A DNA stretch of 5,018 bases from CALIKW01 sp038998005 (GTDB lineage: Archaea > Aenigmatarchaeota > Aenigmatarchaeia > CG10238-14 > SCSR01): positions 1 through 5,018 of the forward strand of contig JAVZIY010000052.1 in assembly GCA_038998005.1 (NCBI GenBank), read 5' to 3'. Under the pieces are notes generated by a model. That model saw only the letters and a program-made list of their open reading frames with translations. It ran no database searches and had not been told where the DNA came from. Numbering within the stretch: the stretch's first letter is position 1; every line of letters starts with the position of its first letter. The position numbers and the translations under genes are program-made. Positions 1 through 5,018 of this stretch are shown here, piece after piece.

Positions 1-62
1 TCAAATATATAATTCTCCAATCCCCAAGAATTACTTTAACAAAAAGTTTTGTTTATAATAAA
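1..62. other. AT-rich region downstream of rfcL with small inverted repeats
   Basis: This is the space between the rfcL stop codon and the left window edge. On the minus strand, just after the stop, lie a palindrome (51-63) and a weak 7-base inverted repeat (arms 38-44 and 47-53) that includes a run of five T. T-rich tracts can end transcription in archaea, so an rfcL terminator here is possible but not shown. Two plus-strand frames are open from the edge to stops at 56-58 and 72-74, so the tail of a convergent gene could also lie here. Eighteen to twenty-three codons are too few to recognise. No minus-strand gene can be supported. Confidence 0.3.
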
Positions 63-63
63 C
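51..63. repeat. 13-base palindrome at the rfcL stop codon
   Basis: The sequence GTTTATAATAAAC reads the same on both strands apart from its central base (arms 51-56 and 58-63). Its last base is the final base of the rfcL TAG stop on the minus strand. It is purely AT-rich apart from its two ends. It could be part of a terminator, a TATA-like element for a gene beyond the edge, or chance in AT-rich DNA. Confidence 0.35.
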
Positions 64-1256
64 TATTTCAGTAAATCCATTTCATTCTGGCTTAAGCTTA
101 AGGATTGGGAAATTTTTTTCCTCATTTCACTATTTTTTAAAATAAGTTTAAAAAAAGGTAAAAATTCATTTTTAATCTTTCTTGTAGAGCAGTGTAAATT
201 TTTACTCAACTTTTGAAAAATCTCTCTTTTTTCCTTTCTTTCGACTTTGCTTCTTCCTAAAATTGTTATTTTGCTCGGATATTGATATTTTGTGAATTTT
301 CTATAAGTTTCTCTTTTAGCTAAGGCAACACCTCCAGTCATTAAATCTATCATATAACCTTTCAACTTCCAATTTTGTCTTGAAATTACAAAACTTCTAA
401 GAAGGTCTGCTTTACTTAGAATTTCAAAAGCTCTTGCAATTTCCTCAGGCTTTTCATATTCTTTAGCTATGTTATTTTCAATCCACCAAAAAATCTCATC
501 AGGGTCCTTATCCACATTTCTTAAAGAAAGTTTTGATGCTAAAAGGCTTTTTGATTTGAATATAACTTTTAAAACATTAAATATGTTTTCTTCTCTTTCC
601 CTTGAGCTTAATTCTGCTAAATCTTTAGTTTTTATCTCCCTTTTTCCTCTTGCTAAAATTTCCAAATCAGTTATACAACTTCTCAAGTCACCATCACTCA
701 TCTTAGCTAAATTCCTTAAAACTTCTTTCTCAGCTTTTATCTTTTCCTCTTTGCAAATTTCCCCAAGTCTTTTCTCTATATCCCAAACAGGAATTTTTTT
801 GAATTCAACTAGAATGCAGTACTCTCTTAAGCTTCTAAGCTTTTCATCATAAGGGTTATTGGCAGTTAGAATTATGGGAAAAATAGATTCTTTAATAATT
901 TTTATTATTTCTCCCACACCTCCATAATCTTCTCTTCCTGCAATCCCATCTATCTCATCTATTAAAAAAATTTTACTTTTTTTGAAAAGACTTCTTTGCC
1001 TCATAGAGCTTCCTATTACTTCTCTTATTTGTTGGGCTGAACGATAATCGCTTGCATTCATCTGGATTAACTCAAGGTTTTTTTCGTTTGCATAAGCTTC
1101 CAATAAAGCAGTTTTCCCGACTCCAGGCATTCCATAAAATAACATAGCCTTTCCTCCAGGTTTCCAATTTTCAATCCAACTTAAAAATTTTTTAACAGCT
1201 TCTTTCTGATTTACAAATTCCTTTAAATTTTTTGGCTTATACTTCAAAACCCACAT
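63..1256 (-). CDS. rfcL: Replication factor C large subunit (clamp loader)
   Basis: This is the large subunit of the archaeal clamp loader, which with RfcS opens the PCNA ring and places it on primed DNA using ATP. The 397-residue protein starts with the RFC-type WVLKYKPK block. It has a Walker A GMPGVGKT (42-49), Walker B IFLIDEID (96-103), a sensor 1 asparagine in LTANN (130-134) and a sensor 2 arginine in GDLR (189-192). The stretch DGIAGREDYGG after Walker B and the late HCS...LPFF segment (355-369) of the collar domain are typical of RfcL rather than RfcS. As usual for the large subunit, no SRC arginine-finger motif is present; LREYC stands in its place. The ATG start lies 4 bases after the rfcS stop, so the two genes are surely co-transcribed and perhaps translationally coupled. 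The protein is short for an archaeal RfcL (often near 480-500 residues). The lysine/glutamate-rich tail and a canonical PIP box are not evident. The ending QNEMDLLK is at best a degenerate match without aromatic residues. Confidence 0.95.
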   Translation of the reverse strand: MWVLKYKPKNLKEFVNQKEAVKKFLSWIENWKPGGKAMLFYGMPGVGKTALLEAYANEKNLELIQMNASDYRSAQQIREVIGSSMRQRSLFKKSKIFLIDEIDGIAGREDYGGVGEIIKIIKESIFPIILTANNPYDEKLRSLREYCILVEFKKIPVWDIEKRLGEICKEEKIKAEKEVLRNLAKMSDGDLRSCITDLEILARGKREIKTKDLAELSSREREENIFNVLKVIFKSKSLLASKLSLRNVDKDPDEIFWWIENNIAKEYEKPEEIARAFEILSKADLLRSFVISRQNWKLKGYMIDLMTGGVALAKRETYRKFTKYQYPSKITILGRSKVERKEKREIFQKLSKNLHCSTRKIKNEFLPFFKLILKNSEMRKKISQSLSLSQNEMDLLK

Positions 1257-1260
1257 TCTT

Positions 1261-2214
1261 TCACTTTTTAACTAGCATAAATTGAGCCAGTAAGCTCTCA
1301 AGCTGGATCAATTCATTTGCACCTTCAGAAATTCTAAATTCATATTCTCCACATTTTTCTATAAGCTTAACTTTTTCTTCCTCTGGTATTTGAAGAGAAT
1401 AAATTTGCTTGTGAATTTCAGAGATTATGTCGCTTCCAGCCAATCCTTGAGTTAAAAGCATATCCTGTAATTTCTTCCTTGCACCTTCAAACTTACCTTT
1501 CAAAGCTAACTCAAGCATTTCTTTTACATCAGTAGGCCTTGCTCTAGAGGCAACATCATATATAGAATCTTCGGTTATCTTTTTGCTAAGAGAAGCAGCT
1601 GCTTGCAAAAGATTTGCAACCTTTCTCAAATCTCCTTCTGAAATTTCTATTATTGCCTTTATACCATCTTCTGTTATTTTTAACTTTTCTCCATCAACGA
1701 TTCTTTGAATAAATTTTTTCACATCAGTCTCAGATAAAGCTTTAAACCTGAAAACTGCTGTTCTACTTTGCAACGGTTCAATGATCTTGCTAGAATAATT
1801 ACAAATTAATATGAAACGAGAAACAGAGGTATAATTTTCCATTGTTCTTCTCAAAGCATTTTGAGCATCAGGTGTTAAGGCATCTGCTTCGTCAAGAATT
1901 ATTAACTTATACGGAACTTCTCCAATAGATTTTGTTCTTGCAAAATCCTTAATAGCACCTCTTATGACATCTATCCCTCTTTCATCGCTGGCATTTTTCT
2001 CTAGAACATTTTGTCTCCATGCATCACCATAAAGTTCATGAGCAATTGCTAAAGCAATGGTTGTTTTTCCAGTGCCAGGAGGGCCTGCAAAAAGCATGTG
2101 GGGAATGTTTTTTTCTTCAACAAAAGCCTTAATTCTTTCTACTACATGCTTTTGATTTATTACTTCGCTTAATTTTTTTGGCCTATACTTTTCTGCCCAA
2201 ACTTCTATTTCCAT
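1261..2214 (-). CDS. rfcS: Replication factor C small subunit (clamp loader)
   Basis: This is the small subunit of the archaeal clamp loader; typically four copies join one RfcL to load PCNA. The 317-residue length is normal for the family. The order of motifs is complete: RFC box WAEKYRP (6-12), Walker A GPPGTGKT (44-51), NASDERG (74-80), Walker B LIILDEAD (104-111), the LRRTMENY segment (121-128), sensor 1 asparagine N139, arginine finger SRT (150-152) and sensor 2 GDLR (194-197). The collar domain fills about residues 226-317. The arginine-finger motif is SRT rather than the more familiar SRC; the catalytic arginine is kept. No intein interrupts Walker A, unlike some archaeal rfcS genes. 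The ATG at 2214 is the only good start near the conserved WAEKYRP block. It is the first gene of the rfcS-rfcL operon and is divergent from the GTPase gene. Confidence 0.97.
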   Translation of the reverse strand: MEIEVWAEKYRPKKLSEVINQKHVVERIKAFVEEKNIPHMLFAGPPGTGKTTIALAIAHELYGDAWRQNVLEKNASDERGIDVIRGAIKDFARTKSIGEVPYKLIILDEADALTPDAQNALRRTMENYTSVSRFILICNYSSKIIEPLQSRTAVFRFKALSETDVKKFIQRIVDGEKLKITEDGIKAIIEISEGDLRKVANLLQAAASLSKKITEDSIYDVASRARPTDVKEMLELALKGKFEGARKKLQDMLLTQGLAGSDIISEIHKQIYSLQIPEEEKVKLIEKCGEYEFRISEGANELIQLESLLAQFMLVKK

Positions 2215-2215
2215 T

Positions 2216-2226
2216 CTCCTGCCTTT
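2216..2226 (-). promoter_or_regulatory. Probable rfcS ribosome-binding site
   Basis: On the minus strand AAAGGCAGGAG lies directly before the rfcS ATG. The AGGAG part matches the Shine-Dalgarno core but ends only one base from the ATG, closer than usual. The earlier AAAGG part lies 7 bases from the ATG, a normal distance. It is a purine-rich island in otherwise AT-only DNA, which supports a role in initiation, though which half pairs with 16S rRNA is unclear. Confidence 0.5.
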
Positions 2227-2241
2227 TAAATTTAAGATAAG

Positions 2242-2259
2242 TTAAATAAAAATATTTAA
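2242..2259. promoter_or_regulatory. Candidate shared TATA region for divergent rfcS and GTPase genes
   Basis: Arms TTAAATA (2242-2248) and TATTTAA (2253-2259) are exact inverted repeats around AAAA, in the middle of the intergenic region. Read leftwards, the TTAAATA at 2259-2253 is about 40 bases from the rfcS ATG; an archaeal start site roughly 26 bases on would leave a leader of about 16 bases holding the purine-rich site. Read rightwards, TATTTAAG is about 32 bases before the ATG at 2292, placing the start site near that codon, consistent with a leaderless or near-leaderless message. No clear BRE element was identified. This is inferred from position and base composition only. Confidence 0.4.
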
Positions 2260-2291
2260 GTTTCTTTTAATAATTTTAAGCGTTGAAAATT

Positions 2292-3863
2292 ATGAAAGTT
2301 AAACTACCCAAAAAAGAAAGCGGAAATATAGAATTTAAGGAAAGGCTTATCTCTGATGTTCATTTAAAAGAAGAGAGGAAGCAGCAATTAGCTGCTCAAA
2401 TGAAATTTAGGCTTGAAAAGGGAAATGGTGTTGCAGTTTATATTATCGGTATAAGGGAAAATGGTGAACCTAAAGGTTTAAGCGAGCTCGAGTTTGAAGA
2501 AACTTTAAACATCTTAAGGATAATATCAAGAGAAAATAATGCAAGAATAGAAAAAGTTGAAAAATTCTTAGAAAATGGAAAAATTATAGGAAGGATTATA
2601 ATTAAACAGGTTTTCAAAATTGAGAAAAAGGAAAATTTAATAGTAGGAGTTGCAGGTCATGTTGCTCATGGTAAATCGACTCTGATAGCAACTATAATTA
2701 CAGGAGAGCCTGATAAGGATGGAAGGAAATGGCTTCAGTTGAATGTTTTGCCTCATGAAATTGAAAGAGGTTTATCGGCTGATCTGCATTTTACACTTTT
2801 TGGCTTTAAAAACTCTTCTCCGATTTATTTAAAAAATCCTTTGGATAAAAAAGAAAGAGCAAAAGTTTTTGAGAATTCTGATAAAGTTATAAGTTTTGTT
2901 GATACAGTAGGACATGAGCCATGGTTAAGAACAACTATTCGTGGTTTAGTTGGGCAAAATCTTGATTATGGTTTGCTTGTAGTAGCAGCAGATGATGGGG
3001 TTACGCATATAACAAAGGAGCATTTGGGAATTCTCCTAGCTTTAGAATTGCCTATAATTGTCTGTATAACAAAAATAGACAAGGTTACTGAAAAAAGAAG
3101 AGAAGATGTTAAAGAGGAAGTTGAAAATCTGATAAAGTTAGTCGGCAGGATACCATTTATGATAAAGGATGAAAAGGATTTGAGTATGATAGTCGATAAA
3201 ATCGAAACAATTGTTCCTATATTTGATGTATCTTCAAGAACTTTTGAAGGGATAAACTATTTGATAAAATTTTTAAATTTGTTGCCAAAAAGAAAGATTG
3301 AGTCAGAAAAACCATTCCTCATGTTCATAGACAGAATATACAAAATCCAGGGTGTTGGCACAGTTGTTTCTGGAACTATAAAACAAGGAAGAATAAAGGC
3401 TGGTTCTACTTTATTAATAGGTCCGTTCGGAAGCGGTGATTTTAAAAAAGTTAAGACTGCAAGCATACAAACTCATTACTATCCTTTGGAGGAAGCGGAC
3501 GCAGGCTTAATAGTTGGAATTTGTTTAAAAGGAGTTAAGCATGAAGATCTAAGAAGAGGACTAGTCTTATGTGACCCATCATTTTCTCCCAAAGCAGTTA
3601 AAAGTTTTGAAGCTGAGATTCTTGTTTTAACACACCCAACTAGAATAGCATCTGGCTATGAGCCCGTGGTCCACTTTTTCACAGCATCTCAAAGTGCTAA
3701 GCTTGAATGTATAGATAAAAAATACTTAAAATCAGGGGAAAGTGGAAAAGTAAAATTTACTTTCAAATACTTTCCTTGCTTTATTCAAGAAGGTGATAAA
3801 TTCGTTTTCAGAGAAGGGAAGACAAAAGGTATAGGAACTGTCACAAGAATAATTAATCCATAA
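2292..3863 (+). CDS. GTPBP1-like translational GTPase (EF-Tu/EF1A superfamily)
   Basis: This is a 523-residue GTPase of the EF-Tu/EF1A superfamily, closest by pattern to the archaeal/eukaryotic GTPBP1 group. Numbered from the ATG, a domain of about 115 residues comes first (GNIEFKERL near 11-19, AVYIIGIRENGEPKGL at 48-63). The G domain follows: G1 GHVAHGKST (122-130), switch I ERGLS (158-162), G3 DTVGHE (204-209), G4 TKID (260-263) and G5 SS (314-315). Two beta-barrel domains end it, the first marked by QGVGTVVSGTI (353-363). Eukaryotic GTPBP1 binds GTP and aminoacyl-tRNA and acts in elongation, ribosome rescue or mRNA turnover; the archaeal role is mostly untested. G1 has Ala where most relatives have Asp (GHVDHGK), and switch I has Ser in place of the usual Thr. 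The in-frame TTG at 2283 would add three residues; the ATG is preferred. No Shine-Dalgarno site precedes it, so it may be leaderless. The 3' end overlaps the convergent zinc-ribbon gene by 11 bases. Confidence 0.88.
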   Translation: MKVKLPKKESGNIEFKERLISDVHLKEERKQQLAAQMKFRLEKGNGVAVYIIGIRENGEPKGLSELEFEETLNILRIISRENNARIEKVEKFLENGKIIGRIIIKQVFKIEKKENLIVGVAGHVAHGKSTLIATIITGEPDKDGRKWLQLNVLPHEIERGLSADLHFTLFGFKNSSPIYLKNPLDKKERAKVFENSDKVISFVDTVGHEPWLRTTIRGLVGQNLDYGLLVVAADDGVTHITKEHLGILLALELPIIVCITKIDKVTEKRREDVKEEVENLIKLVGRIPFMIKDEKDLSMIVDKIETIVPIFDVSSRTFEGINYLIKFLNLLPKRKIESEKPFLMFIDRIYKIQGVGTVVSGTIKQGRIKAGSTLLIGPFGSGDFKKVKTASIQTHYYPLEEADAGLIVGICLKGVKHEDLRRGLVLCDPSFSPKAVKSFEAEILVLTHPTRIASGYEPVVHFFTASQSAKLECIDKKYLKSGESGKVKFTFKYFPCFIQEGDKFVFREGKTKGIGTVTRIINP

Positions 3864-4056
3864 CTTTTACTTCATAATGCTTACATTTTGGGCAGTAATA
3901 TCCTGACACTTTATTTCCCTTATAAATGAACTTCATCTTACTACCACAAAGAGGGCACCTCTTTCCTAATAGAAAAATTAGCATGTATATTGCAATTATG
4001 ACAGGAGCTATTATACCAAAGACTATAAGCAAATGTTTTATCAGCTCAGCTTCCAT
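3853..4056 (-). CDS. Small membrane protein with C-terminal zinc ribbon
   Basis: This is a 67-residue protein that I cannot assign to a named family. Residues 9-30 are an uninterrupted hydrophobic stretch (one membrane helix, with a proline at 18). GKR follows, then a zinc ribbon with CPLC (34-37) and CPKC (55-58). The acidic N-end and basic GKR after the helix suggest the ribbon faces the cytoplasm. Three starts are possible. The ATG at 4056 is used because it leaves a 31-base gap after the HerA-like gene and begins just before the helix. A TTG at 4095 would overlap the HerA stop by 8 bases and has GGAGG 11 bases ahead. An ATG at 4116 would give 87 residues and overlap by 29 bases, adding a basic stretch on the outer side of the membrane. 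It is co-directional with, and probably co-transcribed with, the ATPase gene, and converges on the GTPase gene. No function is claimed; metal-bound protein- or nucleic-acid-binding is the generic role of such ribbons. Confidence 0.7.
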   Translation of the reverse strand: MEAELIKHLLIVFGIIAPVIIAIYMLIFLLGKRCPLCGSKMKFIYKGNKVSGYYCPKCKHYEVKVMD

Positions 4057-4087
4057 TAATTGAAAATTATCTTTTCTTATTTTTAAA

Positions 4088-5018
4088 TTAAACAATAATT
4101 GCAGTTCCTCCAGCATGCCACGAAACTCGTGGCCTTATTTGAACTAAAAATATTTTTTCTAAATTATCATCTAGAATAATACTAGCTCCGGTCCATCTTG
4201 GTATAGAATTAATGTATTTCCAAATTTCTTCTCTCAAATAAGTTTGCATAACTGCGTGCAGGGCCTCTATATCAGCCTTAGAAGTTAACCTATGGCTTAT
4301 TACCAAATCACATTGGCTTAAAATATCCTGATGAATCTTGTTTGGCATTTGGGTTATTACTACCAAGCTTACTCCAGGCTCTCTTCCTTGCTTTGCTATT
4401 GTTAGAAAAGGTTGGGAAGAAACTGTTTCAAAGTCAGAAGGACAAAAATTGTGAGCTTCGTCAACTATAAGCCAAACCATGGGATATCTTTTCTCAAGCT
4501 TTCTTCCTTCAAGTTTTGCAATTTCTTCTTCTTTTCTTGCTAGCAAGCGATACTCATAAACTTTTCTTGCTATTATTGCAACTAGAAAGTTTCTAACACT
4601 CCAAGCTTCTGTTGCTCTTAGCCTAGAAACATCAACTATAGAAATTTGACCTGGCTGAACAATATCATCTATATTTATTCCTTTTTCTCCAAAAACCCTC
4701 CATTGCTTAGCTACAGTTAGCATGTTTTCTAAAGCACTTTTTACTTCTTGCGAAGTTTCTTTATCATCTCTAACTTTTGTTATTATATCATCTATGGAAA
4801 ATTTTTGTTGAGATTCTAAAAGTTGGTTTATAACTTTTTCTAGAGCAATCCCTGCAGGTTCTGTTCTTTTTAAGTTAAAAGCAAGCCTCCATTCTTCTGC
4901 TGAAAAATCATAAGGCAAAATAGAGATCCCTTCATCAACAGGAATTCCTGCATTTTTAAATTCTTCTAATTGAGAATAAGGGACAAAAACTTTTACATTT
5001 TCAAAACCTTTTGGTTCT
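4088..5018 (-). CDS. HerA-like ATPase (DUF87 family), C-terminal part, cut by window edge
   Basis: This is the C-terminal 309 residues of a HerA/FtsK-type P-loop ATPase. The frame is open to the right edge without a stop, so the true start and Walker A lie outside; the TTG at 4918 is an internal leucine, not a start. Visible motifs, numbered from the first complete codon (5017), are Walker B MVWLIVDEAHNF (180-191, acidic pair D186 E187), the KQGREPG segment with a likely arginine finger R212, and VVITQ (219-223), the polar sensor strand. They are followed by the typical HRLTSKADIEAL segment and the ending RPRVSWH. A charged helix (about 157-177) precedes Walker B. HerA proteins form hexameric rings that translocate DNA and in many archaea work with the NurA nuclease, Mre11 and Rad50 in end resection; other DUF87 proteins act in conjugation-like or defence roles. 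Neither NurA nor Mre11/Rad50 is visible here. The small zinc-ribbon gene follows on the same strand. Confidence 0.88.
   Translation of the reverse strand, partial: EPKGFENVKVFVPYSQLEEFKNAGIPVDEGISILPYDFSAEEWRLAFNLKRTEPAGIALEKVINQLLESQQKFSIDDIITKVRDDKETSQEVKSALENMLTVAKQWRVFGEKGINIDDIVQPGQISIVDVSRLRATEAWSVRNFLVAIIARKVYEYRLLARKEEEIAKLEGRKLEKRYPMVWLIVDEAHNFCPSDFETVSSQPFLTIAKQGREPGVSLVVITQMPNKIHQDILSQCDLVISHRLTSKADIEALHAVMQTYLREEIWKYINSIPRWTGASIILDDNLEKIFLVQIRPRVSWHAGGTAIIV
4117..4133 (-). other. GC-rich hairpin in the 3' end of the HerA-like gene
   Basis: Arms GCCACGA (4117-4123) and TCGTGGC (4127-4133) are perfect inverted repeats around a 3-base loop, by far the most GC-rich stem seen in this AT-rich window. 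On the minus-strand message the hairpin ends at the base before the ATG at 4116 and 5 bases before a GGAGG at 4111-4107. It encodes part of the RPRVSWH ending of the ATPase, so codon constraint may explain some of it. A role in mRNA processing or in translation of the downstream zinc-ribbon gene is possible. Confidence 0.45.

Noticed and set aside
469..852. 127-codon open frame on the plus strand
   Set aside because: It lies wholly antisense within rfcL, which has complete motifs; its translation is low-complexity Ser/Leu/Phe-rich as expected for an AT-rich antisense shadow.
1216..1256. Near-repeat between the rfcL and rfcS gene starts (compare 2170-2210)
   Set aside because: The similarity (KYKPKNLKE against KYRPKKLSE) is explained by the shared ancestry of the two AAA+ subunits, not by a mobile or regulatory repeat.
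2062..2085. Possible intein in rfcS at Walker A
   Set aside because: Some archaeal rfcS genes carry inteins here, but GPPGTGKT is continuous and the protein has the normal 317-residue length.
2283..2291. TTG at 2283 as start of the GTPase gene
   Set aside because: An ATG follows three codons later in the same frame, no ribosome site favours the TTG, and the extra residues add no domain. It stays possible only if the message starts exactly there.
3257..3466. 69-codon open frame on the minus strand
   Set aside because: It is antisense within the GTPase beta-barrel region, which has clear family motifs; no domain or start signal was seen.
4916..4918. TTG as the start of the HerA-like gene
   Set aside because: The frame stays open for 33 more codons to the window edge with protein-like sequence (KVFVPYSQLEEF), and a HerA ATPase needs an upstream Walker A.
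1..5018. tRNA, rRNA, CRISPR array, insertion sequence or riboswitch
   Set aside because: Non-coding space is under about 80 bases in each gap, with no cloverleaf, spaced repeats or transposase motifs seen on either strand.

Overview
The window is AT-rich DNA from an archaeon. It carries an archaeal clamp-loader operon (replication factor C small and large subunits), a GTPBP1-type translational GTPase, and the C-terminal part of a HerA/DUF87-family ATPase. Coding is dense, with gaps of 0 to about 80 bases, and arginine is mostly AGA/AGG. The small gene set and the short RFC large subunit would suit a DPANN-type or other AT-rich archaeal lineage, but the sequence alone does not settle the phylum.

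Layout. Positions 1-62 are a short AT-rich region after rfcL, holding small inverted repeats. On the minus strand, rfcS (2214 to 1261) is followed after 4 bases by rfcL (1256 to 63); together they encode the whole sliding-clamp loader. A 77-base intergenic region (2215-2291) separates rfcS from the plus-strand GTPase gene (best start ATG at 2292, stop 3863). It contains a nearly symmetric AT-rich element that could serve as TATA box in both directions. The GTPase gene runs tail to tail into a small minus-strand gene (stop at 3853), and the two overlap by 11 bases. The small gene encodes one membrane helix plus a four-cysteine zinc ribbon. It lies directly downstream of the HerA-like ATPase gene (minus strand, 5018 to 4088), which is cut by the right edge of the window, so its Walker A part is missing.

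Function. RfcS and RfcL load the PCNA clamp at primer-template junctions, and their tight spacing suggests co-transcription. The GTPase belongs to the EF-Tu/EF1A superfamily branch that includes eukaryotic GTPBP1/GTPBP2, linked to aminoacyl-tRNA handling and translational quality control; its archaeal role is poorly known. The HerA-like ATPase is a hexameric DNA-pumping type of enzyme, and its co-directional membrane zinc-ribbon neighbour is the least explained gene here. No RNA gene, CRISPR array, insertion sequence or intein was seen. Most of the window is ordinary archaeal core genome. The points worth a second look are the HerA/zinc-ribbon pair, the start region of the zinc-ribbon gene with its GC-rich hairpin, the altered G1 and switch I residues and N-terminal domain of the GTPase, and the missing obvious PIP tail on RfcL.
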